64,000 nt of DNA from Methylobacterium isbiliense (GTDB lineage: Bacteria; Pseudomonadota; Alphaproteobacteria; Rhizobiales; Beijerinckiaceae), in assembly GCF_022179325.1 (NCBI RefSeq), contig NZ_BPQQ01000018.1, positions 170,486 through 234,485 of the forward strand, given 5' to 3'. The notes below the pieces were generated by a model. It was not told the origin of the DNA, made no database searches, and saw only the letters and a program-made list of their open reading frames with translations. Positions 48,269-57,129 of this stretch are shown here, one piece after another. A program made the position numbers and the translations under genes. Each line of letters starts with the position of its first letter. Within the stretch, counting starts at the first letter, position 1.

Positions 48269-49546
48269 CTATTGCGTCAGCCTGAACTTGGCGATCGAAC
48301 TGCCGATGCTCTGAAACGCCGGCTTCAGATCCGCTGCGGTCAAGACGTTGTAGAAGAAGCCGTTCTCGCTGGCGCACGACCGCAACATGGTCTCGTTGCC
48401 CTCGATGACGCGCACCGTGTAGATGGTGATCTTGGCTGCTTTCGCAGCCGTGCAGGCTTCAAGGGTGCGCGCATCAATCGCCGCACTGGCACCATTGCAG
48501 ACGTAGCGCAGTCTCCAGTTGATGAGCTTGTAGCTGCAGATCTCCTGCTCCCAGCGGTTCTGCGTGTTGTCGCCGTCGGTGAGCACGATCATGATCTTGC
48601 GCACCCGGGCGTCCGCCATGGCCGTAGCCGTGGCGAGCGGGCCATCGGGCGTCAGCGCCTCCATGCCCCAGGCGACGCCGATGCCGACGTTGGTGTTCCC
48701 ATCCGCCTCTATGGCGTCGATCGCCGTCCGCAGCACCGCATAGTCCGTACCGAGCGGCTGGATCCGCGACAGCTTCGGCTGGTGCGTCTGGGTCGAGACG
48801 GAGGTGCATTTCGCCGCCGGGTAGGCGTTGGCGCTCGTGAACGCGGTGACGGGCATCTGCGCATCGTAGGGTTGATCCCGGTCCGAGAGGCAGCCCTGCC
48901 AGCTCTGCGCGTTCACTTCGTTGAGCTTCGTATAGGAAAGCCACGCCGCCGAGGTCGTGATCGGCCCGAGATTGACCTGCGTCGTGAAGGGGACGAGCGC
49001 CACTTTCGCGTCGCTGCGGCTGAGCACGGTCTTGTCGAGGTAGGTCAGGAAATCCTTGGCGGCCTGCTTGAGCGCGGGGAGCTTGCCGTCCTGGTTCATC
49101 GAGCCCGTGGTGTCGAGCACCAGGGCGACCTCGATGGCCTGTCCTCCCGCCGCGCTCTCCGAACTGACGGCAACCGAGATGGGCTCCGGATGCATCAGCC
49201 GCGCGAAGGAGGTCGGCATGCTGGCGACGGCCTCGATCTTGATCTGCGTGCCGCTGCGCGTCGGCGTGAAGCGCGAGAGCGTGATGCCGGGGATGCCCGC
49301 ATAGGCGGCATCGAAGAACGAGCGCGCTCTCTTCTCGAAGTCGGCCTGCGACAGGACGGGCGCCTCGCGGATCACCCCCAGGGCCGCCACGTCGGCAGCC
49401 TGTTGCAGCCTCGCCCTGACATCCGTGGCGCGCGCATGGTCGACTACGACGCCGACCAGCATGACCAATGGAATGAAAGCCACCGCGAACGCGATGGCGA
49501 CGTTGCCGTCGCACCGCTTCATGAGGAGGCGGAGCCGCCGTGCCAT
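48269..49546 (-). CDS. TadG-like pilus/von Willebrand A protein
   Basis: A 425-residue exported protein. Residues about 10-35 (GNVAIAFAVAFIPLVMLVGV) are the TadE/TadG-type class III signal and membrane helix. ARLQQAADVAALG is the usual following helix. A VWA domain begins VALVLDTTGSMNQDGK and continues MIVLTDGDNTQNRW. Proteins of this type accompany Flp/Tad pili, but no other tad gene is present, so it is an orphan TadG. It ends at KFRLTQ. The start could also be the second ATG eight codons later (MKRCDGNVAI). Confidence 0.85.
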   Translation of the reverse strand: MARRLRLLMKRCDGNVAIAFAVAFIPLVMLVGVVVDHARATDVRARLQQAADVAALGVIREAPVLSQADFEKRARSFFDAAYAGIPGITLSRFTPTRSGTQIKIEAVASMPTSFARLMHPEPISVAVSSESAAGGQAIEVALVLDTTGSMNQDGKLPALKQAAKDFLTYLDKTVLSRSDAKVALVPFTTQVNLGPITTSAAWLSYTKLNEVNAQSWQGCLSDRDQPYDAQMPVTAFTSANAYPAAKCTSVSTQTHQPKLSRIQPLGTDYAVLRTAIDAIEADGNTNVGIGVAWGMEALTPDGPLATATAMADARVRKIMIVLTDGDNTQNRWEQEICSYKLINWRLRYVCNGASAAIDARTLEACTAAKAAKITIYTVRVIEGNETMLRSCASENGFFYNVLTAADLKPAFQSIGSSIAKFRLTQ

Positions 49547-49907
49547 TTCAGCCTCGAAGGTGCGGAGATACTGGTATTGAGACTGTGGACCGGAAGCGTG
49601 ATGGAATTTTTAATTCGGTCGCCGAATGTCCCGACGTAGACATCAGCCGCTCGTTATTTTTACCCTAGGTCAATGCAATCGTTCCGACTGCTGACGCTGC
49701 TGATTGGGACGGCGATCATTTCGGGGCGTGCTAAGTACATGCAGCCAATCTCAGGGATTTCCGGGTCGCAGCAAGGCTATCCGCTTTGCCGTCGTCTTTT
49801 GCTGCCTACTGACAAATGTTATGGATCCAGAATAGATGATCCGCGAATACATATGATTGTCGAACAAGCGGCCAGCCTAATGGCCGCATTCGTCAGGGAG
49901 AGAGACA
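49547..49907. promoter_or_regulatory. Divergent intergenic region
   Basis: 361 bases between the tadG-like gene and a small + strand gene, with no gene recognised. Several A+T-rich segments (for example around 49607-49616 and 49652-49664, and 49800-49860) are probable promoter positions for both directions. GGGAGAGAG at 49897-49905 is the ribosome site of the + strand gene. Confidence 0.4.
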
Positions 49908-50246
49908 TTGCGGATCGACAATCTCGACGGGCCGGCAGAACTGACGGTCTGGTGCGCAGGCTCGATCAAGGCGGTGGAGCCGCTTCCGTTCGCGACCTTG
50001 CGGGCTGCCCTTCACGAGGCAGGCAGGGTCCTGGCGATGCCTGGCTTGCAGCCCTGGATCGTCACCGCGGACGGCCTGATCCTCACGCCCGCGTGGCTGG
50101 AGGCCAACCACGAGCGGTTCCATTCGCCGCCGAACCGATCAGGCGGGCGGGGTGCTCCACTGGCCGGTTCGCGGACGACCGGTTCCCGCTCCTCGTCGCG
50201 ACACCGCGCCCGCTCGGCCCCACGGCGCCCCCTGTCGCGCCACTGA
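49908..50246 (+). CDS. Small hypothetical protein (TTG start)
   Basis: A 112-residue protein that looks coding for its first 75 residues: RIDNLDGPAELTVWCAGSIK, PGLQPWIVTADGLILTPAWL and EANHERF have normal composition. The tail after GGRGAPLAGSRTTG is Ser/Arg-rich and may be frame-drifted. It starts with TTG at 49908 behind GGGAGAGAGA. I do not recognise a named family. Confidence 0.5.
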   Translation: MRIDNLDGPAELTVWCAGSIKAVEPLPFATLRAALHEAGRVLAMPGLQPWIVTADGLILTPAWLEANHERFHSPPNRSGGRGAPLAGSRTTGSRSSSRHRARSAPRRPLSRH

Positions 50247-50487
50247 GGAGTGGCGATTCTGCCTCGTTCTTCCGCCGAGCCTGCCGCTCCTTGCCGGGGG
50301 TCCCCATGCTGTGACAGGTGAGGGTCTGCTTGTTCGATGCCGGGCCCGCCGATGTCCCGGCCCGGGCGATCGGCGGATCGCCCTCGGACCGCACGCCGCC
50401 CGCGGTCTCCTCCGGCATGCTCGCTCGGCAAACCTGCCGCAAGGCGGATCTCGTCGAGCGGGTTGCCGTATTCAAGACAGTCTTCAA

Positions 50488-50775
50488 CTAAGGAATGTCA
50501 TCGCCATCCTTCAAGACCTGATCGCGGATCCACGCCACCGCTTCATCCCGCGTTGCAAAAATCTGTCCCTTGTTCCATGCTTGACAAGGACCGAATCCGG
50601 CTTCGAGGAACCATTGTCCTCGGAGCGTCGTGTCCGGAGCATTCTTGTCTTCGAGCAAAACGAGTACCGCTACGAGCTGCTTGGCGAAAAAGACGAGCAG
50701 GCCGTCCTGGCCGCCGCTCCCAGTGTTGACGACCACAGGTTTCAAGCAGACGCTCGCTTCCATCGGGTTCACCAT
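50488..50775 (-). CDS. Small hypothetical protein
   Basis: A 95-residue protein with coherent sequence: KPVVVNTGSGGQDGLLVFFA, LVAVLVLLEDKNAPDTTLRG, QWFLEAGFGPCQAWNKGQIF and ATRDEAVAWIRDQVL. This suggests a small alpha/beta fold with a C-terminal helix. Function unknown. The ATG at 50775 follows GAGGAA with four bases of spacing. It lies between other small genes in a loosely packed region, and the 241 bases upstream of its stop to 50246 hold no gene I can support. Confidence 0.6.
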   Translation of the reverse strand: MVNPMEASVCLKPVVVNTGSGGQDGLLVFFAKQLVAVLVLLEDKNAPDTTLRGQWFLEAGFGPCQAWNKGQIFATRDEAVAWIRDQVLKDGDDIP

Positions 50776-50965
50776 GCGTTCCTCTGGACGGGCGCACGCA
50801 TGCCGCGCCACGGCCTTGCGGCATGCGTCTTCGTGTGAGACGCAGCCGCTTAGCTCCTCTAGGAAATCTGAAACGACAAATCTGCCGACGAGTTCCGTCC
50901 CGTCTTCGAGTGTATGCAGGCTGATCGGGCAAGCACTGAGTCGTTCTATTGTGCTGATGACTTGA

Positions 50966-51664
50966 TCAATAGGGCGGCGGATCGAAGTCGGCGAAATTTC
51001 TCAACTGCTCGAGATCAGTTGCCATAATCTGATTGCCATCATATGATAATAGGCCGATCTGCCGAAGTTGCTTGAAAGCTCTGCAGGCGTGTACGCTGCT
51101 GATTCCCAGCATATCAGCAAGATCCTGGTGTGTGAGTGGAATCTCGATGCTGCCGGTCTTGCCCAGGCCGACGGTCTGCAGGCGAGAGAGAAGCTCGCAG
51201 ATCAGGTACGCCAATCGCTGCGGCACCGGGCGTTGGCCGATATTGGTCAAAGACGCACAAAGGAAGCTTTTTTCTCTGAGAAGGGACCACCAGAGGGCTC
51301 GCGCGATGCCGGGGCTGCGCGCGAGAAGGTGATCGATGGCGCCATTTGAGATGAAAGCGGCATGACACGATGTGATCGCGACGACCGTATAATCTGCGCA
51401 CTCGGTGTGGATGCCATAGAGACCATCGGCATCGCCAGGCACGCGACAGGCTACGATCTGGCGGTCTCCGTTCGTCAGAAGCTTGAAGCAGTAGGCAAAG
51501 CCGCTGAGCAGGACGTAGCCGCCATCGTGCAGATCTCCCTCCCGCATCAGAAGCGTGCCTGAAGCGATGGCCTCAGTCCGCGAGGTCGCTTCGATCAGAC
51601 ATTGCTGGTCGTCTGCACTCAGTTCCGGGCCTCGAAGGAGCTTCCGAACGAAGGCGTTCGTCAT
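50966..51664 (-). CDS. Crp/Fnr family transcriptional regulator
   Basis: A 232-residue regulator. The N-terminal cNMP-binding fold has GTLLMREGDLHDGGYVLLSG and the C-terminal winged helix has IPLTHQDLADMLGISSVHAC followed by RAFKQLRQIGLL. The FNR iron-sulfur cysteines are absent, so it belongs to the large alphaproteobacterial Crp-like group with unknown ligand. It is A+T-richer than the chromosome average, suggesting acquisition. Start ATG 51664 has GGGGTG upstream; longer starts exist. Confidence 0.85.
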   Translation of the reverse strand: MTNAFVRKLLRGPELSADDQQCLIEATSRTEAIASGTLLMREGDLHDGGYVLLSGFAYCFKLLTNGDRQIVACRVPGDADGLYGIHTECADYTVVAITSCHAAFISNGAIDHLLARSPGIARALWWSLLREKSFLCASLTNIGQRPVPQRLAYLICELLSRLQTVGLGKTGSIEIPLTHQDLADMLGISSVHACRAFKQLRQIGLLSYDGNQIMATDLEQLRNFADFDPPPY

Positions 51665-52089
51665 CAGGCACCCCATACAGCACGGCATGAGTCGTCCGAC
51701 CCGGATGTCACGGATGAATAGCCAATGCCAGTCCAAACTCAAGGGCCGGATCTCGTATTCGATTGGTTGCATTGGCAACTTTTCAGATCATGATCGCGGC
51801 ACGAAGCGACTACGGGTTCGCCCAATGCTGCATTCGACGCCAAGCGTCCGGCCTCTCGGCCGATCTGAGCCGTCCTGCACCGCCTGTCGGTGCTGCATCG
51901 GCTTGCCGCTCTGCATCGCGGCATCGCTGCCTGGAACAGGATCGTGACGTCTGGGGTGCGACGGTGCCACCCGGGCGGTGATGTGCATGGCCTGCGCGAG
52001 CCCACGGCTGACGGGCTCCCGGAACCGGACGCGCTCCCCAGGAGGTCATGGCGGTGACGGGCCGCCGGACCAACCGAAGACGTGCAGCG
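51665..52089. other. Gap upstream of the Crp gene with a small palindrome
   Basis: 425 bases without a supportable gene. GTTGCATTGGCAAC at 51766-51779 is a short inverted repeat (GTTGC, four bases, GCAAC) about 100 bases upstream of the Crp-type gene and could be its own operator. The right part is G+C-rich and featureless. Confidence 0.3.
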
Positions 52090-52390
52090 CTACGCGCGCG
52101 CGGCGCGCCGGATCCCACCGAAGGCGGGGGCAGATCCCGCCGACGCTGAGATGATGCCGGCGCTCTTCATGCACCAGCCGCGCACGCGCCAGATGAAGAT
52201 GGCGGCGGAGTTGGGAGCAAGCCAGCGGGAGAGTTCGAGGGCGCCCTCGATGAAGTCCCTCGGCCGGCAAGGGGAAGTCGGCGCAGAGGGTCGTGCGCAT
52301 GAAGGGGATGCGCACCAGCTCGCTCCGATCTATCGCTTCCTCGCCGACCCGGTAGAGGCTCACCCGTTGTCCTCCGTTCTGCTGGAACAT
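52090..52390 (-). pseudogene. Hypothetical protein gene broken by one frameshift
   Basis: Read leftward from the ATG at 52390, the frame gives a coherent peptide (VSLYRVGEEAIDRSELVRIP, then FMRTTLCADFPLPAE). It then becomes arginine-rich. The next frame continues sensibly from DFIEGALELSRWLAPNSAAI through FIWRVRGWCMKSAGIIS to a TAG at 52090-52092. Removing one base from the CCC run at 52257-52259 joins them into a protein of about 99 residues. Family unknown. It is divergent from the small gene at 52477. Confidence 0.5.
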
Positions 52391-52476
52391 AAACAGAACG
52401 CAGACCCTGGGAGTTCCCGGTCAGGCCCACGCTTGCGCCCTGTGCGGAGCGGGAACGGCAGGTTCAGGAGAGCGTG

Positions 52477-52731
52477 ATGGCGATGCGGACGACGTTCGTG
52501 GTGCAGACCTTCGAGGTGCACCGCAAGAAGCTGCGGCCGGGCCAGCGGGACGTGGCACCGACCGAGAGCGGCGCGCTCAAGCGGGCGGAGGCGGTCGCCG
52601 CCCGGATGCCGGGTGCTGTGGCGCTGCGGATCGTGGCGGACGACGAGACGGGCGAACTGGAGAGCGTCGCGATCCTGGGTCAGTTCGGCGAGGTGCCGGA
52701 CGACTTCGCCGAAAGCCTTCAGGGCGGCTAG
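52477..52731 (+). CDS. Small conserved-looking hypothetical protein
   Basis: An 84-residue protein: RTTFVVQTFEVHRKKLRPGQ, LKRAEAVAARMPGAVALRIV and GELESVAILGQFGEVPDDF. This suggests a small alpha/beta fold. AGGAG lies six bases before the ATG at 52477; an in-frame GTG just before and an ATG at 52483 are alternatives. Its stop codon lies within the left arm of the 41-bp palindrome that begins repeat copy C. Confidence 0.65.
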   Translation: MAMRTTFVVQTFEVHRKKLRPGQRDVAPTESGALKRAEAVAARMPGAVALRIVADDETGELESVAILGQFGEVPDDFAESLQGG

Positions 52732-52815
52732 AGCCGGATCCGATCGCGACGCGATCGGATCCGGCTCTATGTCTCTGACTTCACGCCTTGTCTGCGACGA
52801 ACCGGTATCCATTTC
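52729..52815 (-). repeat. Dispersed intergenic repeat, copy C, with a 41-bp palindrome
   Basis: Bases 52729-52748 and 52750-52769 are exact 20-base inverted arms around a single A at 52749 (TAGAGCCGGATCCGATCGCG and its complement). To the right, read on the minus strand, follow GGATACCGGTTCGTCGCAGA and TCATCCGATGAAAT, which align with copies A and B. The palindrome includes the TAG stop of the preceding gene, so it also forms that transcript's 3' hairpin. The remaining 220 bases to the AraC gene hold no gene I can support. Confidence 0.7.
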
Positions 52816-53034
52816 ATCGGATGATGCTTTAGGCGCTTCAACCCAGCGAGGAGATCAGCTGGGTGACGGCGGAGTTCTATGCGTGCACCTGTGTTCGGCG
52901 ATGCCTTGACCTGTCATCCGTTCAAGGAGCTTTCGTCGTAAGTCGATCGTTGAATGCAGCCCTTCAGCCAATCGGAATAAATTGTCAGCAAGGCCGTTTG
53001 CAACGCGACAAGTGGCCGTTGGGAGGTCATTATC

Positions 53035-53922
53035 ATGGCGAACATCGTTCGCCCTGCGGACGCGTGGGAGCGATATGCGACGCCCGCGGCCACGCTCCTT
53101 CGGCACGAGGAGCCGGAGTGGGAGTTCCGCGAGTTGGAATACGGTCCGGGCGGAACTTGGGATGTGGTCACGACGCGCCTGCACGTCGCCTCCCACCTGG
53201 ATCCGCTCCGCCAACGCCTTGGGTCACGGAAAGCCTCGTTCTGCTCCGTCGCGCCCAGTGCCGCGATCAGCGCATCCGGCGACCATCTGGCAGGTGCCTG
53301 GGAAGGCATAGGGCGTGGCCAGCATCTCATCGTTTCTCCGGGCTTTGTTGCAGCCGCGTTCGAGCGCGATATGGGTGCGGAGACTGTCCTTAAACGGCAT
53401 TTTGCCTATCAACGAGACACAGACCAGACGGATACGATCATTCAGAACCTCCTCGGCTGCATTGCTGCCAATCTGCGTGGGGGAAATCCCAACGGCTCCA
53501 TTTTCATGCAGACGATCGTGCTCGCTGTCGTCCACCACGTGCTGCGCTTGCCTCAGCCGACCACCGACACGCATCTCTCGCGCGGAGGCTTGTCGCGCGC
53601 GCAATTGAGCGTGGTGATTGATATGATCGATGCGCAATTGACTGCGCGCCCAAGTCTTGTCGATCTTGCTTCTGTGTTGAATATCAGTACGCGTTATTTT
53701 TGCCACGCGTTTCGAATTTCGACCGGATTGTCGCCACATCAGTTCATCATCAAGCGCCGGATGGCTTTGGCACGATCCTTGATCGAAACGGGCAATCTGT
53801 CCCTGAGCGAAGTCGCGGAGGCGTCGGGCTTCAAGGATCACAGCCAGATGTCAGCCACCTTTCGGAAGGTCCTTGGGGTCCCTCCGTCGCATTTCCGCCA
53901 CAGCAAGACACGTACGAACTAA
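53035..53922 (+). CDS. AraC family transcriptional regulator
   Basis: A 295-residue regulator with an unrecognised N-terminal domain and a C-terminal AraC double helix-turn-helix. LVDLASVLNISTRYFCHAFR is followed by ISTGLSPHQFIIKRRM in the first motif. ARSLIETGNLSLSEVAEASG and FKDHSQMSATFRKVLGVPPS form the second. GGAGG stands eight bases upstream of the ATG. The esterase autotransporter gene starts 106 bases downstream on the same strand, a likely target. The A+T content is higher than the chromosomal core. Confidence 0.88.
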   Translation: MANIVRPADAWERYATPAATLLRHEEPEWEFRELEYGPGGTWDVVTTRLHVASHLDPLRQRLGSRKASFCSVAPSAAISASGDHLAGAWEGIGRGQHLIVSPGFVAAAFERDMGAETVLKRHFAYQRDTDQTDTIIQNLLGCIAANLRGGNPNGSIFMQTIVLAVVHHVLRLPQPTTDTHLSRGGLSRAQLSVVIDMIDAQLTARPSLVDLASVLNISTRYFCHAFRISTGLSPHQFIIKRRMALARSLIETGNLSLSEVAEASGFKDHSQMSATFRKVLGVPPSHFRHSKTRTN

Positions 53923-54028
53923 TTGCAACGATCGACGCATTCCCGTTTTCACCATTCGATCCCGTTCTGAAAAGCGACGCTTTCGCCAGGACGGTAATCC
54001 CTTGGCCTCTACAAAAAGGGGACTAGGG

Positions 54029-55966
54029 ATGAAATCCACCACCAAGGCGCTGCTCCTCTCTGCAAGCCTTCTTGTGCTTGGGACAGGAACCAGCTGGGCA
54101 CAATCCGGCTACTACACTGGGCTCTACGGCTTTGGTGACAGCCTGACTGACAACGGGCGGATCCCGCGCGAAACGAACGGCTACAGCCCGACCGGAAGCC
54201 TCGACGCGCAGCGCGGCACGCGCCTGTACGAGGGCGGTCGCTGGTCGAACGCGCCGACCTACTACGAGGCACTGCCTGCCCTGATCGGCGCGCCGTACGT
54301 GGCTGCCAACGACTACGCCGTCGGCGGCTCCCGCTCGACCCCTCTGCCGCCCAACCCCTTCGCCTCGCCGGCCTTTCCCTGGGGCGTGCCCGACCAGATC
54401 GACCAGTTCACGGCGCGCACCGGCCGTTTCGGACCACGCGACATCGGCCTGCTCTGGATCGGCTACAACGATCTCTCGTCGATCCCGGTGGCGGCCAGCC
54501 CGCAGGCTCGCGCTGACGGCGTCTCGGCGATCCTGGCCAACAACCTCACGGCGCTCAACCGGCTCGTCGGCCTCGGTGCTCGCGAACTTCTGGTGCTCAA
54601 TCAGCAGACCTTCCGGGGCAACAACCGCGATCTTGCCGCCTCCTTCAATGCCCAGTTGCCCGGCCTGCTCGCTCCGATCGCAGCGAGCGGTGTCAACGTC
54701 CACTACTTCGACGTGGACAGCCTGCTGAACCGCTTCCGCGCCAACCCGACCGCTTTCGGCTACATCCCGCAAGCGGCCACCGGCAATTGCAGCGCCGACC
54801 CGGCCTGCGCGCCGATCGGCTATCTGAATGGGGGAGCGGCCGAGAACCAGTACATCTCGGTCGACGGTGTCCACCTCACCGGTCGCACCAACACCTACAT
54901 CGCCCAGTTCATCGCCAACCAGCTCAACGCACCCCTGACCCTCGGGCCGCAGGCGGATCTCGGCCAAGCCGCAGGCCTCGCCTTCTCCTCGACCCTCATC
55001 GACTTCCTCAGCGCCGAGCGGCGGCGCAACATGGCCATGTCCGTGCCGTCCGCCTTTGCGGCGGATCTGCCCGGCCGCGCCCCGCCTCCCGTGACCATCC
55101 CGATCCAGCCCGGCAGTCCGTTCTCGGTCTTCGCGCTCGGCACCTATGTCGGCGTCGATCGTACCGCCCAGAACCGGGCCGGAGGCGGCAGCCTCGGCAA
55201 CACCTATGGCGCCGACTTCGGCGGTGTCACGGCCGGCGTGCTCTATCAGGCCACGCCGAACCTCGTGCTCGGTGCCGCCTTCAACTACCTGACCACCAGC
55301 GTCGATCTGCGTGGCCTGAGCAATGGCCGGATCGATCTCGACAGCTTCCAGGGCGCGGGCTTCGCCTCACTGTCCTTCCCCAACTTCTTTGCCGATGCCG
55401 CGGTCACCTACGGCGGCAACGACTACAGGCTGAGCCGGCCGGGCGTGCTCAACGATCGGCTGACCGCCTCCCCGAGCGGCGACACAGTCACGGTGGCGGC
55501 GCGCGTCGGTTATCTGTTCGATTTCGGGACCTTCAAGGCTGGACCGGTCGGCGAGGTTGCATACGCAAACGTGCACGTGAACGGATACAGGGAGACCGGC
55601 GATCCGTTGCTCGCGATCGGCGCGAACCGGCAGAACCTGGAGGGGCTGACGGCTGGCGGCGGCGTCCAGATCCGCACGGTCGCCCCGCTGTTCGGCGGTC
55701 TGATCAGCCCGTTCCTGAACGTGACGGCGCAGCACGACGTCCTGGACGGTGTGCGGACGGTCACCTCGTTCCAGACCTACGCGCCCACCCTGCTGATCCG
55801 CACCCAGACCGGCCGGCGCGGCGACGACTTGTACGGCCGGCTGGCCGGCGGTCTCGATCTGGATCTGGGCAACGGCCTGAGCGGCATCATCACGGGTTCT
55901 ACCAGCTTCGGCCGATCGGGTGGCGACGATCACACGGTCAGCGCCGGCCTGCGATACCGGTTCTGA
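54029..55966 (+). CDS. GDSL esterase/lipase autotransporter (EstA-like)
   Basis: A 645-residue autotransporter. A signal peptide ends near SWA-QSG (residue 24). The passenger is a GDSL hydrolase: GFGDSLTDNG carries Ser38, IGYNDLS supplies the oxyanion asparagine, and DGVHLTG (about 278-284) the Asp-His pair. The last 270 residues form an autotransporter beta-barrel (AATPNLVLGAAFNYL-like strands) ending in RYRF. It should present an esterase at the cell surface, as EstA does in Pseudomonas. AAGGGG precedes the ATG. An intrinsic terminator follows. Confidence 0.9.
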   Translation: MKSTTKALLLSASLLVLGTGTSWAQSGYYTGLYGFGDSLTDNGRIPRETNGYSPTGSLDAQRGTRLYEGGRWSNAPTYYEALPALIGAPYVAANDYAVGGSRSTPLPPNPFASPAFPWGVPDQIDQFTARTGRFGPRDIGLLWIGYNDLSSIPVAASPQARADGVSAILANNLTALNRLVGLGARELLVLNQQTFRGNNRDLAASFNAQLPGLLAPIAASGVNVHYFDVDSLLNRFRANPTAFGYIPQAATGNCSADPACAPIGYLNGGAAENQYISVDGVHLTGRTNTYIAQFIANQLNAPLTLGPQADLGQAAGLAFSSTLIDFLSAERRRNMAMSVPSAFAADLPGRAPPPVTIPIQPGSPFSVFALGTYVGVDRTAQNRAGGGSLGNTYGADFGGVTAGVLYQATPNLVLGAAFNYLTTSVDLRGLSNGRIDLDSFQGAGFASLSFPNFFADAAVTYGGNDYRLSRPGVLNDRLTASPSGDTVTVAARVGYLFDFGTFKAGPVGEVAYANVHVNGYRETGDPLLAIGANRQNLEGLTAGGGVQIRTVAPLFGGLISPFLNVTAQHDVLDGVRTVTSFQTYAPTLLIRTQTGRRGDDLYGRLAGGLDLDLGNGLSGIITGSTSFGRSGGDDHTVSAGLRYRF

Positions 55967-55988
55967 GCATACTCCCGCCACCACGACT

Positions 55989-56021
55989 GGCCCGGCGGCG
56001 AGAACGCCGGGCCGTTTTGTT
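55989..56021 (+). terminator. Intrinsic terminator of the esterase gene
   Basis: GGCCCGGCG, seven-base loop, CGCCGGGCC, then GTTTTGTT: a nine-bp GC stem with a T-rich tail, starting 23 bases after the esterase stop. This is the clearest classical terminator in the window. Confidence 0.85.
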
Positions 56022-56145
56022 CATGCGGCATGCGAGCTTCCACACCAAGCTCCCACACCAAGCTCCCACACCTGGGCGGGCATGACATGCGGACCATGGA
56101 CCTGCTGTCCGACGCCGCTCGGACGCGTGAGATCGCCTGAGATCG

Positions 56146-56600
56146 TCATTCTCGTATTGCCGCGCCCGGCGTGCTTGGCGGCTGAAGCCCGGGCGCGGTG
56201 AGGCGGGAGATCGCGGACGATCGGCGCCGCGGCGGGGCCCGCATCGCCTCGCGGATCTCGCGCAGCAGGTCGTTGCCGATCCGCACCTGCTCCGCCAAGC
56301 GGATCAGCGGCCCGCTGCTCTCGCTGCGGTCGCGCTCCAGGGCGTCGAGGCAGGCACTGATCTGGGCGAAGCGCTCGTCTCCCGCCTTGGCGAGCAGGGC
56401 TTCCTTCTCGCCCAGCGCCTCGACGCGCGTCGATCTCCGTCACGTGGGCGCCGCTCCAGACGAGGTGCCCGCCGAGCCCCAGGATCAGCCCCCCACCGCC
56501 CACAAGGAGGCGCGCTTGGGCCGCGGCAACGCGCCCTCGGGCGTGCCGTCGGGCGGGTGCGGCGGCATCGCGTCCTCGGGCAGGCGTTTCGGCTGACGGA
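56146..56600 (-). pseudogene. Decayed phage membrane protein with coiled coil
   Basis: Three frames on the minus strand read as one broken protein. PPHPPDGTPEGALPRPKRAS then LWAVGG is followed by a shift to LILGLGGHLVWSGAHVTEID, and another shift to RVEALGEKEALLAKAGDERF, AQISACLDALERDRSESSGP and LAEQVRIGNDLLREIREAMR, with a stop at 56146. At least two frameshifts are needed. The plan (basic N-terminus, one membrane helix, coiled coil) resembles the intact prophage protein at 62600-63112, so it is probably the same type of phage gene. Confidence 0.55.
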
Positions 56601-56917
56601 ATGACCCTCCCCGAGGAGCCGCGCGCCACCACGGCGGCGCTCTGGGTCGAGGCCGCGGTCTGCGCCATCGCGGTCGCGGTGGCCACCGCCGAGTAGTTGC
56701 TGTCGGTGGCCGCCTTCACGCTGGCCGCGCCGATGCGGCCGAGATCGTCGGCGAGCGTGCGCACCGAGGCCGCGTAGCCGCCATTGGCCTGGATGCCGGT
56801 GTTGAGGGCATCCGAGACCTTGACCATCCCGGCCACCATCGAGGCGGCGAGGTCCTGGATGCCGGCCTTGGCGGCGGCATGGTCGGTGGCGAAGTGGATG
56901 GTGAGAGGGGTCGACAT
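56600..56917 (-). pseudogene. Phage tail tape-measure protein, N-terminal fragment
   Basis: About 105 residues starting MSTPLTIHFATDHAAAKAGI and continuing QDLAASMVAGMVKVSDALNT, with an alanine/threonine-rich helix (SAVATATAMAQTAASTQSAA). This resembles the N-terminus of tail length tape-measure proteins, which normally run for 600 or more residues. Here it runs straight into the debris of another gene. The assignment is by pattern only. Confidence 0.45.
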
Positions 56918-57006
56918 GCGGGACCCCGCGGCTTGCGCAACGAGGCGGACGACGTCATGAGACGGGCGTCGCTGAAGTAGAGTGAGCCCTGTGAAGCCGT
57001 CCCTGA

Positions 57007-57129
57007 CGGGCCCGGGCCTTCGCCTCGGCGGAGGTGCACACCTGGACGGAGCCGGAGATCGCCCGCTTCGAGGCGCGGTGGCCGATCGGCTCCAAGCAGC
57101 GGCTCGCCTTCGCGCTCCACCTCTACAGC
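57007..57129 (+). pseudogene. Tyrosine integrase fragment
   Basis: About 40 residues in one frame: HTWTEPEIARFEARWPIGSK then QRLAFALHLYS. This matches the start of the catalytic domain of tyrosine recombinases (pattern HxWTEEEIxxFExRxPIGTK), just before the active-site arginine region, which is missing. A stop codon lies at 57004. The fragment is joined abruptly to a UmuC tail. Confidence 0.6.

Noticed and set aside
51766-51779. FNR/FixK box upstream of the Crp-type gene
   Set aside because: GTTGC-N4-GCAAC does not have the TTGAT-N4-ATCAA or TTGA-N6-TCAA geometry; it is kept only as a possible autoregulatory palindrome.
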